Assembly: GCA_002393095.1 (NCBI GenBank)
Contig: DGII01000101.1
Location: 1-14,412 of the forward strand
Direction of reading: 5' to 3'
DNA: 14,412 nt
Origin: Lachnospiraceae bacterium UBA3826
Lineage (GTDB): Bacteria; Bacillota; Clostridia; Lachnospirales; Lachnospiraceae
Below, piece after piece: positions 7,813 to 14,381 of the stretch. Numbering within the stretch: the stretch's first letter is position 1; each line of letters begins with the position of its first letter. Position numbers and translations under genes: made by a program. Below the pieces are notes generated by a model. It was not told the origin of the DNA. It searched no databases and was given only the letters and a program-made list of their open reading frames with translations.

Positions 7813-8585
7813 GCAATATCCTCCGCTTTATCCGTTACAGCCCCATCCTTATGTCCGGTATCATCCTTTAGCCCTCCATACGGATCATCCTTAACTGGGA
7901 ACAGAAGCGATGCTACGGCAGCTATAACAACGGTAAGTATTATTACCCTCATACCGGAGGGTATCTCTCTAAGCACGGGGGCATAAGTAAAAAGTGCACT
8001 GAGCACCATTGAGAAGGATACCAGTCCCATAATCACTTTACTCTTACGTGCAGGCGGGATGATTATCGCAATGAACATACCATAAAGAGCTACGCTTAAA
8101 GCACTCACCACTCTTACCGGAAGCGCATTACCCATTATCACGCCGAAGTACGTGCCAAGCGTCCAGCCCGGCACTGTCAGCAGCATTGCACCATAGGCAT
8201 ACATCGGATTAAGCTTCCCCGGCACGCCGCTGCATATGCCGAATATCTCATCAGTCACACTGTATCCCACTATGAATCTGTGGAAAAAAGGTGTCTTCTC
8301 ATCAAACTTCTGTGAAAGTGCGCTCGACATCAGCATATATCTGGCATTGGTGACAAGTATGGTGAATGCCATCTCTACGTAACCGGCCTTCGCCGCAACC
8401 TGCGTAAAGCCCGCATACTGTCCTGCACTGGCAAGATTGGTCAGACTTACCACAGCCGCCTGTAAAGCAGTAAAGCCCGCGTTCTTGGCTGCTATGCCAA
8501 GAGCGAAGGCTACCGCAAAATACCCAAGCGCGATGGGTATACCATCTATATTACCGTTCCTGAATGCCTGTCTGTCTGTCCACAT
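7809..8585 (-). CDS. azlC: AzlC-family large subunit of branched-chain amino acid exporter
   Basis: Integral membrane protein of 258 residues, the larger partner of AzlD (AzlC, PF03591). The family signature IDGIPIALGYFAVAFALGIAAKNAGF is at the N-terminus, followed by LTNLASAGQYAGFTQVAA, LVTNARYMLMSSALSQKF and FIVGYSVTDEIFGI, and several further hydrophobic segments. The last 30 or so residues are charged and hydrophilic (Asp/Lys rich), beyond the usual core. ATG at 8585 gives the expected N-terminus, but the ribosome site is weak: GGAAG lies only two bases away. That suggests dependence on translation or transcription from upstream. The nitroreductase gene ends 65 bases before it on the same strand with no clear terminator between them. 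The likely role is efflux of branched-chain amino acids; this window also carries ilvE, though in a separate unit. Confidence 0.92.
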   Translation of the reverse strand: MWTDRQAFRNGNIDGIPIALGYFAVAFALGIAAKNAGFTALQAAVVSLTNLASAGQYAGFTQVAAKAGYVEMAFTILVTNARYMLMSSALSQKFDEKTPFFHRFIVGYSVTDEIFGICSGVPGKLNPMYAYGAMLLTVPGWTLGTYFGVIMGNALPVRVVSALSVALYGMFIAIIIPPARKSKVIMGLVSFSMVLSALFTYAPVLREIPSGMRVIILTVVIAAVASLLFPVKDDPYGGLKDDTGHKDGAVTDKAEDIA

Positions 8586-8650
8586 ATCTTCCGACGCCGT
8601 GCTGTTATACTCATGTCAATGCCAAGCATGATGTCACACAGCCTAGATCC

Positions 8651-9190
8651 TTAGTAAAATCTCGTGATGTCGTCTACGCTTTTGCGCTTCGGCATCTCAG
8701 GATCGGATGCACGGACACCAACGGATATAACGCTTACGATCCTCTGACTCTCAGGAATCTGAAGCTTCTCCCTAAGCTTATTGCTGTCTCTGATGCCCAT
8801 GATAAGTGTGTCAAGGCTTATATCTCTGGCTCTGAGTATCAGATTCTCATTCTGCAGGCCAAGGTCATAGGCTCCCCATTCATCGCCAAGTTCATTCTCA
8901 GCCACACCTTCTCTGGTGAAGCCCGATCTCTTGGTCTCGAATGCCGTGACTATAAGTGCCTTGGCATTGGCGCAGTTATTGGCATTGAATTCCGGCAGAC
9001 ATTCCCTTGCCACTTCACTTATCTTCTCCGGTGTAAGCACCACATAGTAACGTCCCGTCTGCGAATTCTTCCACGAAGGAGCCTGTATAGCTGCCGCTAT
9101 CAACTCCTTGATCTGATCTGCCGTAACAGTTGCATTCTCCTGATAGTTCCTTATACTTCTTCTTGTCTGTATTGCCTGTGTAAGTTCCAT
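8651..9190 (-). CDS. Nitroreductase-family FMN oxidoreductase
   Basis: Predicted FMN flavoprotein of 179 residues that uses NAD(P)H to reduce nitro-, quinone- or related electron acceptors in the cytosol. The N-terminus ELTQAIQTRRSIRNY carries the family's FMN-phosphate-binding Arg10-Arg11-Ser12, followed by AAAIQAPSWKNSQTGRYYVV (the PSxxNxQ flavin-contact motif). Later come a GAYDLGLQNENLILRA helix and a DTLIMGIRD segment. The length suits the short nitroreductases. Start ATG at 9190 has GGAGG (9197-9201) six bases upstream. It follows the DtxR-like regulator by 32 bases on the same strand, so the two are probably co-transcribed, and it might be controlled by that regulator. The natural substrate cannot be read from sequence. 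Confidence 0.9.
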   Translation of the reverse strand: MELTQAIQTRRSIRNYQENATVTADQIKELIAAAIQAPSWKNSQTGRYYVVLTPEKISEVARECLPEFNANNCANAKALIVTAFETKRSGFTREGVAENELGDEWGAYDLGLQNENLILRARDISLDTLIMGIRDSNKLREKLQIPESQRIVSVISVGVRASDPEMPKRKSVDDITRFY

Positions 9191-9222
9191 ACTGATCCTC
9201 CATTCTTCTTATTAATTCTTGA

Positions 9223-9600
9223 TCACTTCTTCTGCTGCTTGTCCTTCTTCTCCAGATACTTCTTGATCGCCGCGAAGGTCTCTTCACTTATGTCATGCTC
9301 TATACGGCACGCATCATCCTCCGCGATCTTCGCATCCACGCCCATATCCGTAAGAACCTTGGTTAATACCTTATGTCTCTCATATATTGTCGCCGCAACC
9401 TTCTCACCGCTTGGCGTAAGGCTGATGAAGCCATGCTCATCTATGGTCAGATATCCGTCCCTTTTAAGGACACTCATTGCACGACTGACACTGGGCTTGG
9501 AAAAACCCATCTCCGTCGCTACATCTATCGAGCGAACATTGGCTATCTTCTCCTTAAGGATCTGTATCGTCTCAAGATACATCTCTCCAGATTCTCTCAT
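9223..9600 (-). CDS. DtxR/MntR-family metal-dependent transcriptional regulator
   Basis: Dimeric metal-sensing repressor, 125 residues: a winged-helix DNA-binding domain (about 1-70, recognition helix near SKPSVSRAMSVLKRDGYL) and a metal-binding/dimerisation domain (about 71-120). The C-terminal SH3 domain of DtxR is absent, giving MntR-like size. The metal ligands resemble the iron-type DtxR/IdeR site: Met7 (in GEMYLETI), Cys98, Glu101 and His102 (in DDACRIEH), with His76 for the second site. MntR proteins have Asp and Glu instead of the Met and Cys. The frame runs back to a TTG at 9633, but ATG at 9600 is chosen because GGAGGG (9608-9613) sits seven bases before it and family members start just before EMYLETI. 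It lies upstream of the nitroreductase gene. Iron rather than manganese response is an inference. Confidence 0.9.
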   Translation of the reverse strand: MRESGEMYLETIQILKEKIANVRSIDVATEMGFSKPSVSRAMSVLKRDGYLTIDEHGFISLTPSGEKVAATIYERHKVLTKVLTDMGVDAKIAEDDACRIEHDISEETFAAIKKYLEKKDKQQKK

Positions 9601-9623
9601 CCCTCTTCCCTCCGCTATATCTG

Positions 9624-9667
9624 ATTCTGACAATTCTAAGCTTCCCTATACACTTTAAACATTCTAA
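9624..9667. repeat. Three ATTCT(A/G)A motifs upstream of the DtxR-like gene
   Basis: Plus-strand copies lie at 9624-9630 (ATTCTGA), 9633-9639 (ATTCTAA) and 9661-9667 (ATTCTAA), all in the short region before the regulator's start, on its promoter side. The first two are nine bases apart, close to one helical turn. They could be half-sites for autoregulation. They do not form the classical DtxR palindrome. Confidence 0.3.
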
Positions 9668-9670
9668 CAC

Positions 9671-9705
9671 AAAAAGGCGATGTTCTCAACCGACCGTAGC
9701 TTCGC
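9671..9705 (-). terminator. Weak candidate terminator after the EAL gene
   Basis: Just past the EAL stop codon the minus strand reads GCGA (9702-9705), a 21-base interval, TCGC (9677-9680), then C and five T residues (9671-9675). The stem is only four pairs with a long loop, so termination would be weak and read-through into the DtxR-like gene is plausible. Confidence 0.3.
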
Positions 9706-9706
9706 T

Positions 9707-11743
9707 TTAGGATTCAGTCTTCGAATCTGCCTTCATTCTGTCCGCATACTCATTACCCGGCATAGGCTTGGCAAAATAGTACCCCTGTATCATGTCACAG
9801 CCTTCCCCTGCCAGGAAGTCAACCTGCTCCTTTATCTCCACGCCCTCGGCTACTATGTTCATATTAAGGCTCTTACCGAGCTTGATAGCCTCAGATACCA
9901 CGATCTTAGCTCTCTCATCCTCACTGTCTCCTCTGAAGAATTCAGCATCCAGCTTAAGCACATCAAGAGGCAGATCCTTAAGTGAATTAAGAGAAGAATA
10001 GCCCGAACCGAAATCATCCATTGACACGGCAAAGCCGTAGTTCTTAAGCTTACCTATCGTATTAAGAAGTGCCATCTTATCATCGAAGAAGGCGCTCTCC
10101 GTAAGCTCTATCTCAATGTATTCATGCGGCGTACCCGCCTCATCAACTATATCCCTTATCTGCTCTGCCAGATCACTCTCTATGAAATGTGCCCTTGAGA
10201 CATTCACGGATACCGGAACACACTTATACCCCTCATCCAGCCACTTCTTCTGATCAGCCGCCACATGCTTAAGCATGTAATGATCGATCTCTGTAATAAA
10301 GCCGTTTTTCTCAAAGATCGGTATGAACCTGCCCGGTGACAGGAAGCCATACTCCGGACTGTTCCATCTGATAAGCGCCTCTGCACCCCTTAGCTCGTTG
10401 GTACGCGGATCATACTTAGGCTGGTAATACACCATGAATTCTTCATTATTAAGCGCGTACTGCTGCTTCTCCTGAACTCTGTCAAGCCATATCTGTTCTT
10501 CTACCAGACTCTCATCGAAGAAAGCAATTCCCGACTCAACTGAGGGAGCAAGAGTTGCTCTTGCAGCCGAGGCATTATTATATACAGAGTCAATATCTAT
10601 ATCCTTACGTGGCAGAAGTCTTCCTTTTCTGTCCTTAGCATCCTCTATAAAGGCTACACCTGCCTGAAAGCTGAAGTGATGCTCCTCATCCAGCCTGCAC
10701 AGGCCCTCTATCAGCTCCTCAAGCCTGCCCTTCACACTCTCCTTATCATTATACTTAAGTACCAGCGCGAATCCGCCGGAGGTAGTATGTGCACACATCT
10801 CCTTCTTATCAAGCTGCTTCTCAATATATGTATATATTTCACACAGAAGCCTCTCACCGGATGCCACGGAATGACATATGCAGTAATTCCTGTAATTAAC
10901 GAAATTAAGACTCACTATAGCATACTTAGTCTTCAGGTTGCTTCTCTTACGAAGCATCCTCTCACCTTTGATAAGGAACCACGACCAGTTATGTCCTTCA
11001 GTAACCATATCCGTGAAGTAGAGATTGATCATCCTTCTCTGCCTTACGAAATTCTTGATTGCCGCGACGAGCATGGTGATCAATATAACTACTACAAGTA
11101 CAGCCATTGCTCCCGCAAGTATCGTAAGAACCCGCGCATCATGTCTGTTGGCCGAATAAAGTGCCTTACCGATGAAATGCTTATTGCCGTTATCTACATC
11201 CACTGATATCCATATGGGGAGATTGATCATTCCCTGGGAGGATTCATATATATGACCGATATCCTTCTCCTCCGCATTATCGTCTGCGCTCATCCATTCC
11301 CTGAAGCCCTTGAAGTCAAGCGCAAGATGGTTGTTCCTTCCCGGATAGACGAAGCCCCTTACCGCATCCTGATATACAAGTATCTCATCATCGCTCTCGG
11401 ATAAGCGTACCATTCCGCTGACATCACTTCTGGTATTCTCTCCGTTGATATGCAGCACATTGTCATCCGCATCGGTTATGACATACTCATGCCCCTCTTC
11501 CACAAGAAGATTATATATATTGCGGTCATCATTCTTAAGGCCGTTCTCATACAGCCTTGCCATGTATTGTATCCTCTCGTATTCAGAGGTGATCTTGGAA
11601 TCAATGATATATGAGGCAAAAAGCTGTACCGCAGCCGCCATTACAATAGCACTTAATATGGAAAAAAATACGAATTCCACTATTGCGCTCCATATATTGA
11701 TCCTCTTAACTTTCCTGTATCTCTTCTCACCCTTGTTTGCCAT
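9707..11743 (-). CDS. Membrane c-di-GMP phosphodiesterase: sensor region, degenerate GGDEF, intact EAL
   Basis: Predicted to hydrolyse c-di-GMP to pGpG at the membrane; 678 residues. Membrane helices at about 18-46 and 205-229 flank an extracytoplasmic region of about 155 residues, likely ligand-sensing but not recognised as a named domain. A GGDEF fold follows (about 260-410) whose signature is replaced by SGGFA (322-326) and whose metal-binding aspartate region reads LNFVNY, so cyclase activity is very unlikely. The C-terminal EAL domain (about 430-665) keeps every residue expected for catalysis: Glu455 (EAL), Asn514, Glu546, Asp576-Asp577 in DDFGSGYSS, Lys597, Glu633 and Gln653, with spacing like that of RocR. 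The ATG at 11743 has AAGGG seven bases upstream. It is divergent from queT. The degenerate GGDEF may bind GTP or act only in dimer signalling. Confidence 0.93.
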   Translation of the reverse strand: MANKGEKRYRKVKRINIWSAIVEFVFFSILSAIVMAAAVQLFASYIIDSKITSEYERIQYMARLYENGLKNDDRNIYNLLVEEGHEYVITDADDNVLHINGENTRSDVSGMVRLSESDDEILVYQDAVRGFVYPGRNNHLALDFKGFREWMSADDNAEEKDIGHIYESSQGMINLPIWISVDVDNGNKHFIGKALYSANRHDARVLTILAGAMAVLVVVILITMLVAAIKNFVRQRRMINLYFTDMVTEGHNWSWFLIKGERMLRKRSNLKTKYAIVSLNFVNYRNYCICHSVASGERLLCEIYTYIEKQLDKKEMCAHTTSGGFALVLKYNDKESVKGRLEELIEGLCRLDEEHHFSFQAGVAFIEDAKDRKGRLLPRKDIDIDSVYNNASAARATLAPSVESGIAFFDESLVEEQIWLDRVQEKQQYALNNEEFMVYYQPKYDPRTNELRGAEALIRWNSPEYGFLSPGRFIPIFEKNGFITEIDHYMLKHVAADQKKWLDEGYKCVPVSVNVSRAHFIESDLAEQIRDIVDEAGTPHEYIEIELTESAFFDDKMALLNTIGKLKNYGFAVSMDDFGSGYSSLNSLKDLPLDVLKLDAEFFRGDSEDERAKIVVSEAIKLGKSLNMNIVAEGVEIKEQVDFLAGEGCDMIQGYYFAKPMPGNEYADRMKADSKTES

Positions 11744-11821
11744 TATAACACCCTTATCATCCCTAAATCCTGCTTCTGTCTGTATTGGGATTCCTTATCT
11801 TCTAATCTTCTTTTAAACTTC

Positions 11822-11830
11822 ATCATACCA
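11822..11830 (-). promoter_or_regulatory. Candidate extended -10 promoter for the EAL gene
   Basis: Minus strand TGGTATGAT: a TATGAT -10 (11822-11827) with the TGG extension (11828-11830). The -35 position is poor (ATGCAA at 11845-11850) and coincides with the -35 of the queT promoter on the other strand. The leader to the EAL start would be about 70 bases. Confidence 0.45.
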
Positions 11831-11844
11831 CAAAATCATATATA

Positions 11845-11873
11845 TTGCATTATCTTGACTAATATGCTATACT
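11845..11873 (+). promoter_or_regulatory. Promoter for queT
   Basis: TTGCAT (11845-11850) and TATACT (11868-11873) are spaced by 17 bases, with TGC directly before the -10. Transcription would begin about base 11880, a few bases before the leader pseudoknot. This agreement between predicted start and structured leader supports both. Confidence 0.7.
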
Positions 11874-11883
11874 TTCGCTCGTC

Positions 11884-11928
11884 TGCAGGTGTTAACTCCT
11901 TCCCACCTGTTAATATCACTAAAGGAGG
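11884..11928 (+). promoter_or_regulatory. Leader pseudoknot hiding the queT ribosome site; preQ1-II-like riboswitch candidate
   Basis: CAGGTG (11886-11891) pairs perfectly with CACCTG (11904-11909), leaving a 12-base loop, TTAACTCCTTCC. Within that loop CTCCTT (11896-11901) is the exact complement of AAGGAG (11922-11927), the core of the queT Shine-Dalgarno. This makes an H-type pseudoknot that would block ribosome binding. From memory, preQ1-II (COG4708 motif) has the same plan: GGUG stem, loop beginning UUA and ending in a pyrimidine tract that pairs with AAAGGAG, and a U/A-rich joining strand with CAC. This copy lacks the extra small hairpin of typical preQ1-II. The gene it controls, a queuosine-precursor transporter, fits. 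Ligand identity is inferred. Confidence 0.65.
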
Positions 11929-11935
11929 CATATTA

Positions 11936-12427
11936 ATGAATAGCAGAAAGATTCTATACGTTACCAGAGCAGCGGTGATCGCTGCCATCTATGTTGTACT
12001 GACCCTTATCGCTGCCGGCTTCGACCTTGCAAACGGTATGATACAGGTACGATTCTCAGAAGCATTGACTGTGCTGCCATACTTCACTCCCGCAGCAATT
12101 CCGGGGCTTACGATCGGATGTCTGATAAGCAATATAGCCACCGGCTGCATGCTGCCGGATGTTATATTCGGCACACTGGCTACGCTTATAGGCGCAATAG
12201 GTTCATGGTTTTTAAGAAGGAATAAGATACTTGTAACCCTGCCGCCTGTCATATCCAATGCGCTGATAATCCCCCTTGTCTTAACCTACGCATATAAAAT
12301 CCCCGGAGGCATACCCTTGCAGATGCTTACCGTGGGCGCAGGCGAGATCATATCATGCGTGGTCATAGGTTCCATACTCTTACGAGCCCTGATTCCGGTA
12401 AGGCCTTATATATTCGGCGACAACTAA
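11936..12427 (+). CDS. queT: QueT, queuosine-precursor ECF transporter S component
   Basis: Substrate-binding membrane subunit (S component) of an energy-coupling-factor transporter, thought to import a queuosine precursor such as preQ1 or preQ0 with the shared EcfA/A'/T module encoded elsewhere. It has 163 residues and five to six hydrophobic segments. Recognisable stretches are the N-terminal RAAVIAAIYVVLTLI, then GMIQVRFSEALTVLPYFTPA, IPGLTIGCLISNIATG and LPDVIFGTLATLIGA, all characteristic of QueT (PF06177). ATG at 11936 is set by AAAGGAGG (11921-11928) seven bases upstream; the frame continues upstream into the leader but that part overlaps the promoter and pseudoknot. Expression is probably controlled at translation by that leader. 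No ECF ATPase or de novo queuosine genes are in the window, consistent with a salvage role. Confidence 0.93.
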   Translation: MNSRKILYVTRAAVIAAIYVVLTLIAAGFDLANGMIQVRFSEALTVLPYFTPAAIPGLTIGCLISNIATGCMLPDVIFGTLATLIGAIGSWFLRRNKILVTLPPVISNALIIPLVLTYAYKIPGGIPLQMLTVGAGEIISCVVIGSILLRALIPVRPYIFGDN

Positions 12428-12453
12428 GTAAAGTAAGACCTGTTCTTACGCAC

Positions 12454-12502
12454 GATAAAAGGTCTGCCCATGCACTTACGGCAAGGGGGCAGACCTTTTA
12501 TC
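12454..12502. terminator. Bidirectional terminator between queT and the LUD gene
   Basis: GATAAAAGGTCTGCCC (12454-12469) and GGGCAGACCTTTTATC (12487-12502) form a perfect 16-pair stem with a 17-base loop. Four-base A and T runs at the stem base let it end transcription from both the plus-strand queT and the convergent minus-strand LUD operon. The T-run is short and lies inside the stem, so efficiency is uncertain, but position between two converging stop codons is ideal. Confidence 0.8.
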
Positions 12503-12528
12503 ATGACTTCAATTAACTCTGCATAATA

Positions 12529-13161
12529 TCAGAAGCCCAGATTATCATTGACAAGTATCACATGTATCCTGTCCTTATGCTTGGAGAATCTCGTGATAAG
12601 GAACTGACAGCATATGGTATCCGGAGACTTACAGTTAAGGCATGAACCTGTCTTGGAGCAGGGTGTGCTTAAGTTAAAGCGCTGTGCGTTGATCGGAGCT
12701 GCCACGTTCCTTGCTCTCTTCATGGCTCCGTCTATATCATCGCACACCTTATTCATACCCACTATGAATATAACCTTCTTAGGACCGTAGGCTATGGCTG
12801 ATACACGGTTGCTGTTGCCGTCGATATTGACCATAACTCCGTCTTCCGTTATGGCATTGGCACTGGACAGATACACATCTGTATTGTATGCCTTGCGCAT
12901 AGCCGCCTCGAAGTCCTCCTCCTCGTATCTGTCTATGAAGTTATAATCCTCACTCTGCTTGACTATATCAAAAAGCCCTACCTCATGAGCGCTCATACAA
13001 CCGCCCATTGTAATGCTGCTGCCCTTGGGTATCAGATCAAGGGCTATCCTGCATGCCTCCTCCTTATCCTTGGCATAATATCCTGTCATGTTACGGGACT
13101 TAAGTCCTGCGATCACCTTAGAAGCCAGCAGTTCATTCCTTTTAATAACAAATTCGTCCAT
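12529..13161 (-). CDS. LUD-domain protein (DUF162, lactate utilisation LutC-like)
   Basis: Soluble protein of 210 residues with a LUD domain (PF02589), the fold found in LutB/LutC of lactate oxidation and in many stand-alone clostridial proteins of unknown role. Seen here: KGSSITMGGCMSAHEVGLFD, the SSANAITEDGVMVNIDGNSNRV segment and YGPKKVIFIVGMNKV, all typical of the family. Near the C-terminus a cysteine cluster, C168-x5-C174-x2-C177-x6-C184-C185, could hold metal or an Fe-S cluster; stand-alone family members usually have a similar pattern. Neighbouring lutA/lutB genes are absent, so lactate oxidation is not supported by context. ATG at 13161 is chosen over an upstream frame extension because GGAGG (13171-13175) is nine bases before it. 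The start is four bases after the stop of the small RHH gene, implying coupling. Confidence 0.88.
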   Translation of the reverse strand: MDEFVIKRNELLASKVIAGLKSRNMTGYYAKDKEEACRIALDLIPKGSSITMGGCMSAHEVGLFDIVKQSEDYNFIDRYEEEDFEAAMRKAYNTDVYLSSANAITEDGVMVNIDGNSNRVSAIAYGPKKVIFIVGMNKVCDDIDGAMKRARNVAAPINAQRFNLSTPCSKTGSCLNCKSPDTICCQFLITRFSKHKDRIHVILVNDNLGF

Positions 13162-13165
13162 AATG

Positions 13166-13333
13166 CTAATCCTCCGATACATACTTGCCGTTTTTCTTAC
13201 GCTGCTTGACGCACTCCGTAAGAAGGTATTCTATCTGCCCGTTGACCGAGCGAAAGTCATCCTCCGCCCACGCTGCGATGGCATCATACAGCTTCTCATT
13301 GAGCCTTAAAGGCACCTGCTTCTTCTCTGCCAT
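13166..13333 (-). CDS. Small Arc-like ribbon-helix-helix protein (55 aa)
   Basis: Predicted DNA-binding protein of 55 residues beginning MAEKKQVPLRLNEKLYDAIA and ending in a basic tail (KQRKKNGKYVSED). The layout is that of the Arc/MetJ ribbon-helix-helix fold: a short strand (QVPLRL), helix (NEKLYDAIAAWAEDD), a turn with RSVNG that echoes the RSVN of phage P22 Arc, and a second helix (QIEYLLTECV). ATG at 13333 has AAAGGAGT six bases upstream. The gene lies between SPFH (19-base gap) and LUD (4-base gap), and the LUD ribosome site is inside its last codons, so the three form one operon. It may regulate that operon, or its neighbours; no partner toxin is evident. It is easy to miss because of its size. 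Confidence 0.85.
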   Translation of the reverse strand: MAEKKQVPLRLNEKLYDAIAAWAEDDFRSVNGQIEYLLTECVKQRKKNGKYVSED

Positions 13334-13352
13334 CCGGTACTCCTTTCTAAGA

Positions 13353-14381
13353 TCAATACAGGCTTCCCGTATTGACTATGGGCTGTGCGTCATGGTTGCC
13401 ACACAGTACAACTAAGAGATTGGATACCATGGCGGCCTTGCGCTCATCATCAAGTTCTACCATTCCGGTCTTATCGAGTCTCTCAAGAGCCATCTCCACC
13501 ATGCCAACCGCACCGTCTACTATAAGCTTCCTTGCATCCACTACCGCTGCTGCCTGCTGGCGCTGAAGCATGGCCGCTGCGATCTCCGGTGCATATGCCA
13601 GATAAGTGATCCTTGCATCCACTATCTCGATACCTGCATATTCCACCTTGCTCTGTATCTCATCCCTGATCCTGCCGGCCACTACCTCGGTAGAGCCTCT
13701 TAAGGAACCGTCGTCCGCTATGCCGTCACCTGTGGTGTCCACATTCTCTGCAATATCATACGGATAGAGCTTGACCACATTACGCACTGCACTGTCACAC
13801 TGAAGTGAGAGATATTCCTTGTAGTTGTCCACATTGAATACCGCCTTGGCCGTATCAGCCACTCTCCACATAACTGCAACCGCTACCTCCACGGGATTAC
13901 CCAGCACATCATTGACCTTCTGCTTGCTGTTGTTAAGTGTCATCACCTTAAGCGATATCTTCTTGGATGCTGTTCCGTCCGCTCCCACCTTAACACCTGA
14001 GCTTGACGCTGCGAGAGCCATGGAGCTCTTAGGCTCCACTATGTCACCGCTCTGACCAAGCTTGGTAGCAGCAGCCGGATTGTATGCTGTCGAGAACGGA
14101 TTGACGAAGAAGAAGCCATCGCCCTTAAGGGTTCCCTTATACTTGCCAAAAAGCGTGATGACTAATGCTTCACCCGGCTTAAGCACCTTAAGACCCAGGA
14201 ATAATATCCATCCAAGGGCAAGGTACAGTACGAAGATAAAGGATAACGCCGGAATCAATATCATTCCGAAGAACGATACAACATAGAGCACTATTGTAAG
14301 CACCAGCATGAATGCACCGTTACGGTGTCCTTCAATAACCTGCTCAACCGGGTTCTCATAATTAAAATTCTTTTCACTCAT
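13353..14381 (-). CDS. SPFH/band-7 domain membrane protein
   Basis: Membrane-anchored scaffold of the stomatin/prohibitin/flotillin superfamily, 342 residues. Two adjacent hydrophobic segments (about 23-43 and 45-64) anchor the protein. The SPFH domain follows (about 65-280), including VLKPGEALVITLFGKYKGTL, the VEVAVAVMWRVADTAKAVF core strand and YKEYLSLQCDSAVRNVVKLY. A final alanine/glutamine-rich helix (ARITYLAYAPEIAAAMLQRQ onwards) is typical of oligomerising members. Such proteins form large rings in the membrane and affect membrane domains and proteases; the partner here is unknown. ATG at 14381 has AGAGGAAG a few bases upstream (14387-14394). It is the first visible gene of the SPFH, RHH, LUD operon; an AT-rich -10-like TATAAG lies near 14405 but its -35 would be outside the window. 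Confidence 0.92.
   Translation of the reverse strand: MSEKNFNYENPVEQVIEGHRNGAFMLVLTIVLYVVSFFGMILIPALSFIFVLYLALGWILFLGLKVLKPGEALVITLFGKYKGTLKGDGFFFVNPFSTAYNPAAATKLGQSGDIVEPKSSMALAASSSGVKVGADGTASKKISLKVMTLNNSKQKVNDVLGNPVEVAVAVMWRVADTAKAVFNVDNYKEYLSLQCDSAVRNVVKLYPYDIAENVDTTGDGIADDGSLRGSTEVVAGRIRDEIQSKVEYAGIEIVDARITYLAYAPEIAAAMLQRQQAAAVVDARKLIVDGAVGMVEMALERLDKTGMVELDDERKAAMVSNLLVVLCGNHDAQPIVNTGSLY

Noticed and set aside
8564..9658. Plus-strand open frame of 364 codons across the nitroreductase and regulator genes
   Set aside because: Cys/Ser/Leu-rich shadow of two recognisable minus-strand genes with good ribosome sites; no ribosome site or motif of its own.
13166..13333. Toxin-antitoxin module around the small RHH protein
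   Set aside because: Neither neighbour resembles a toxin: one is SPFH and the other LUD.
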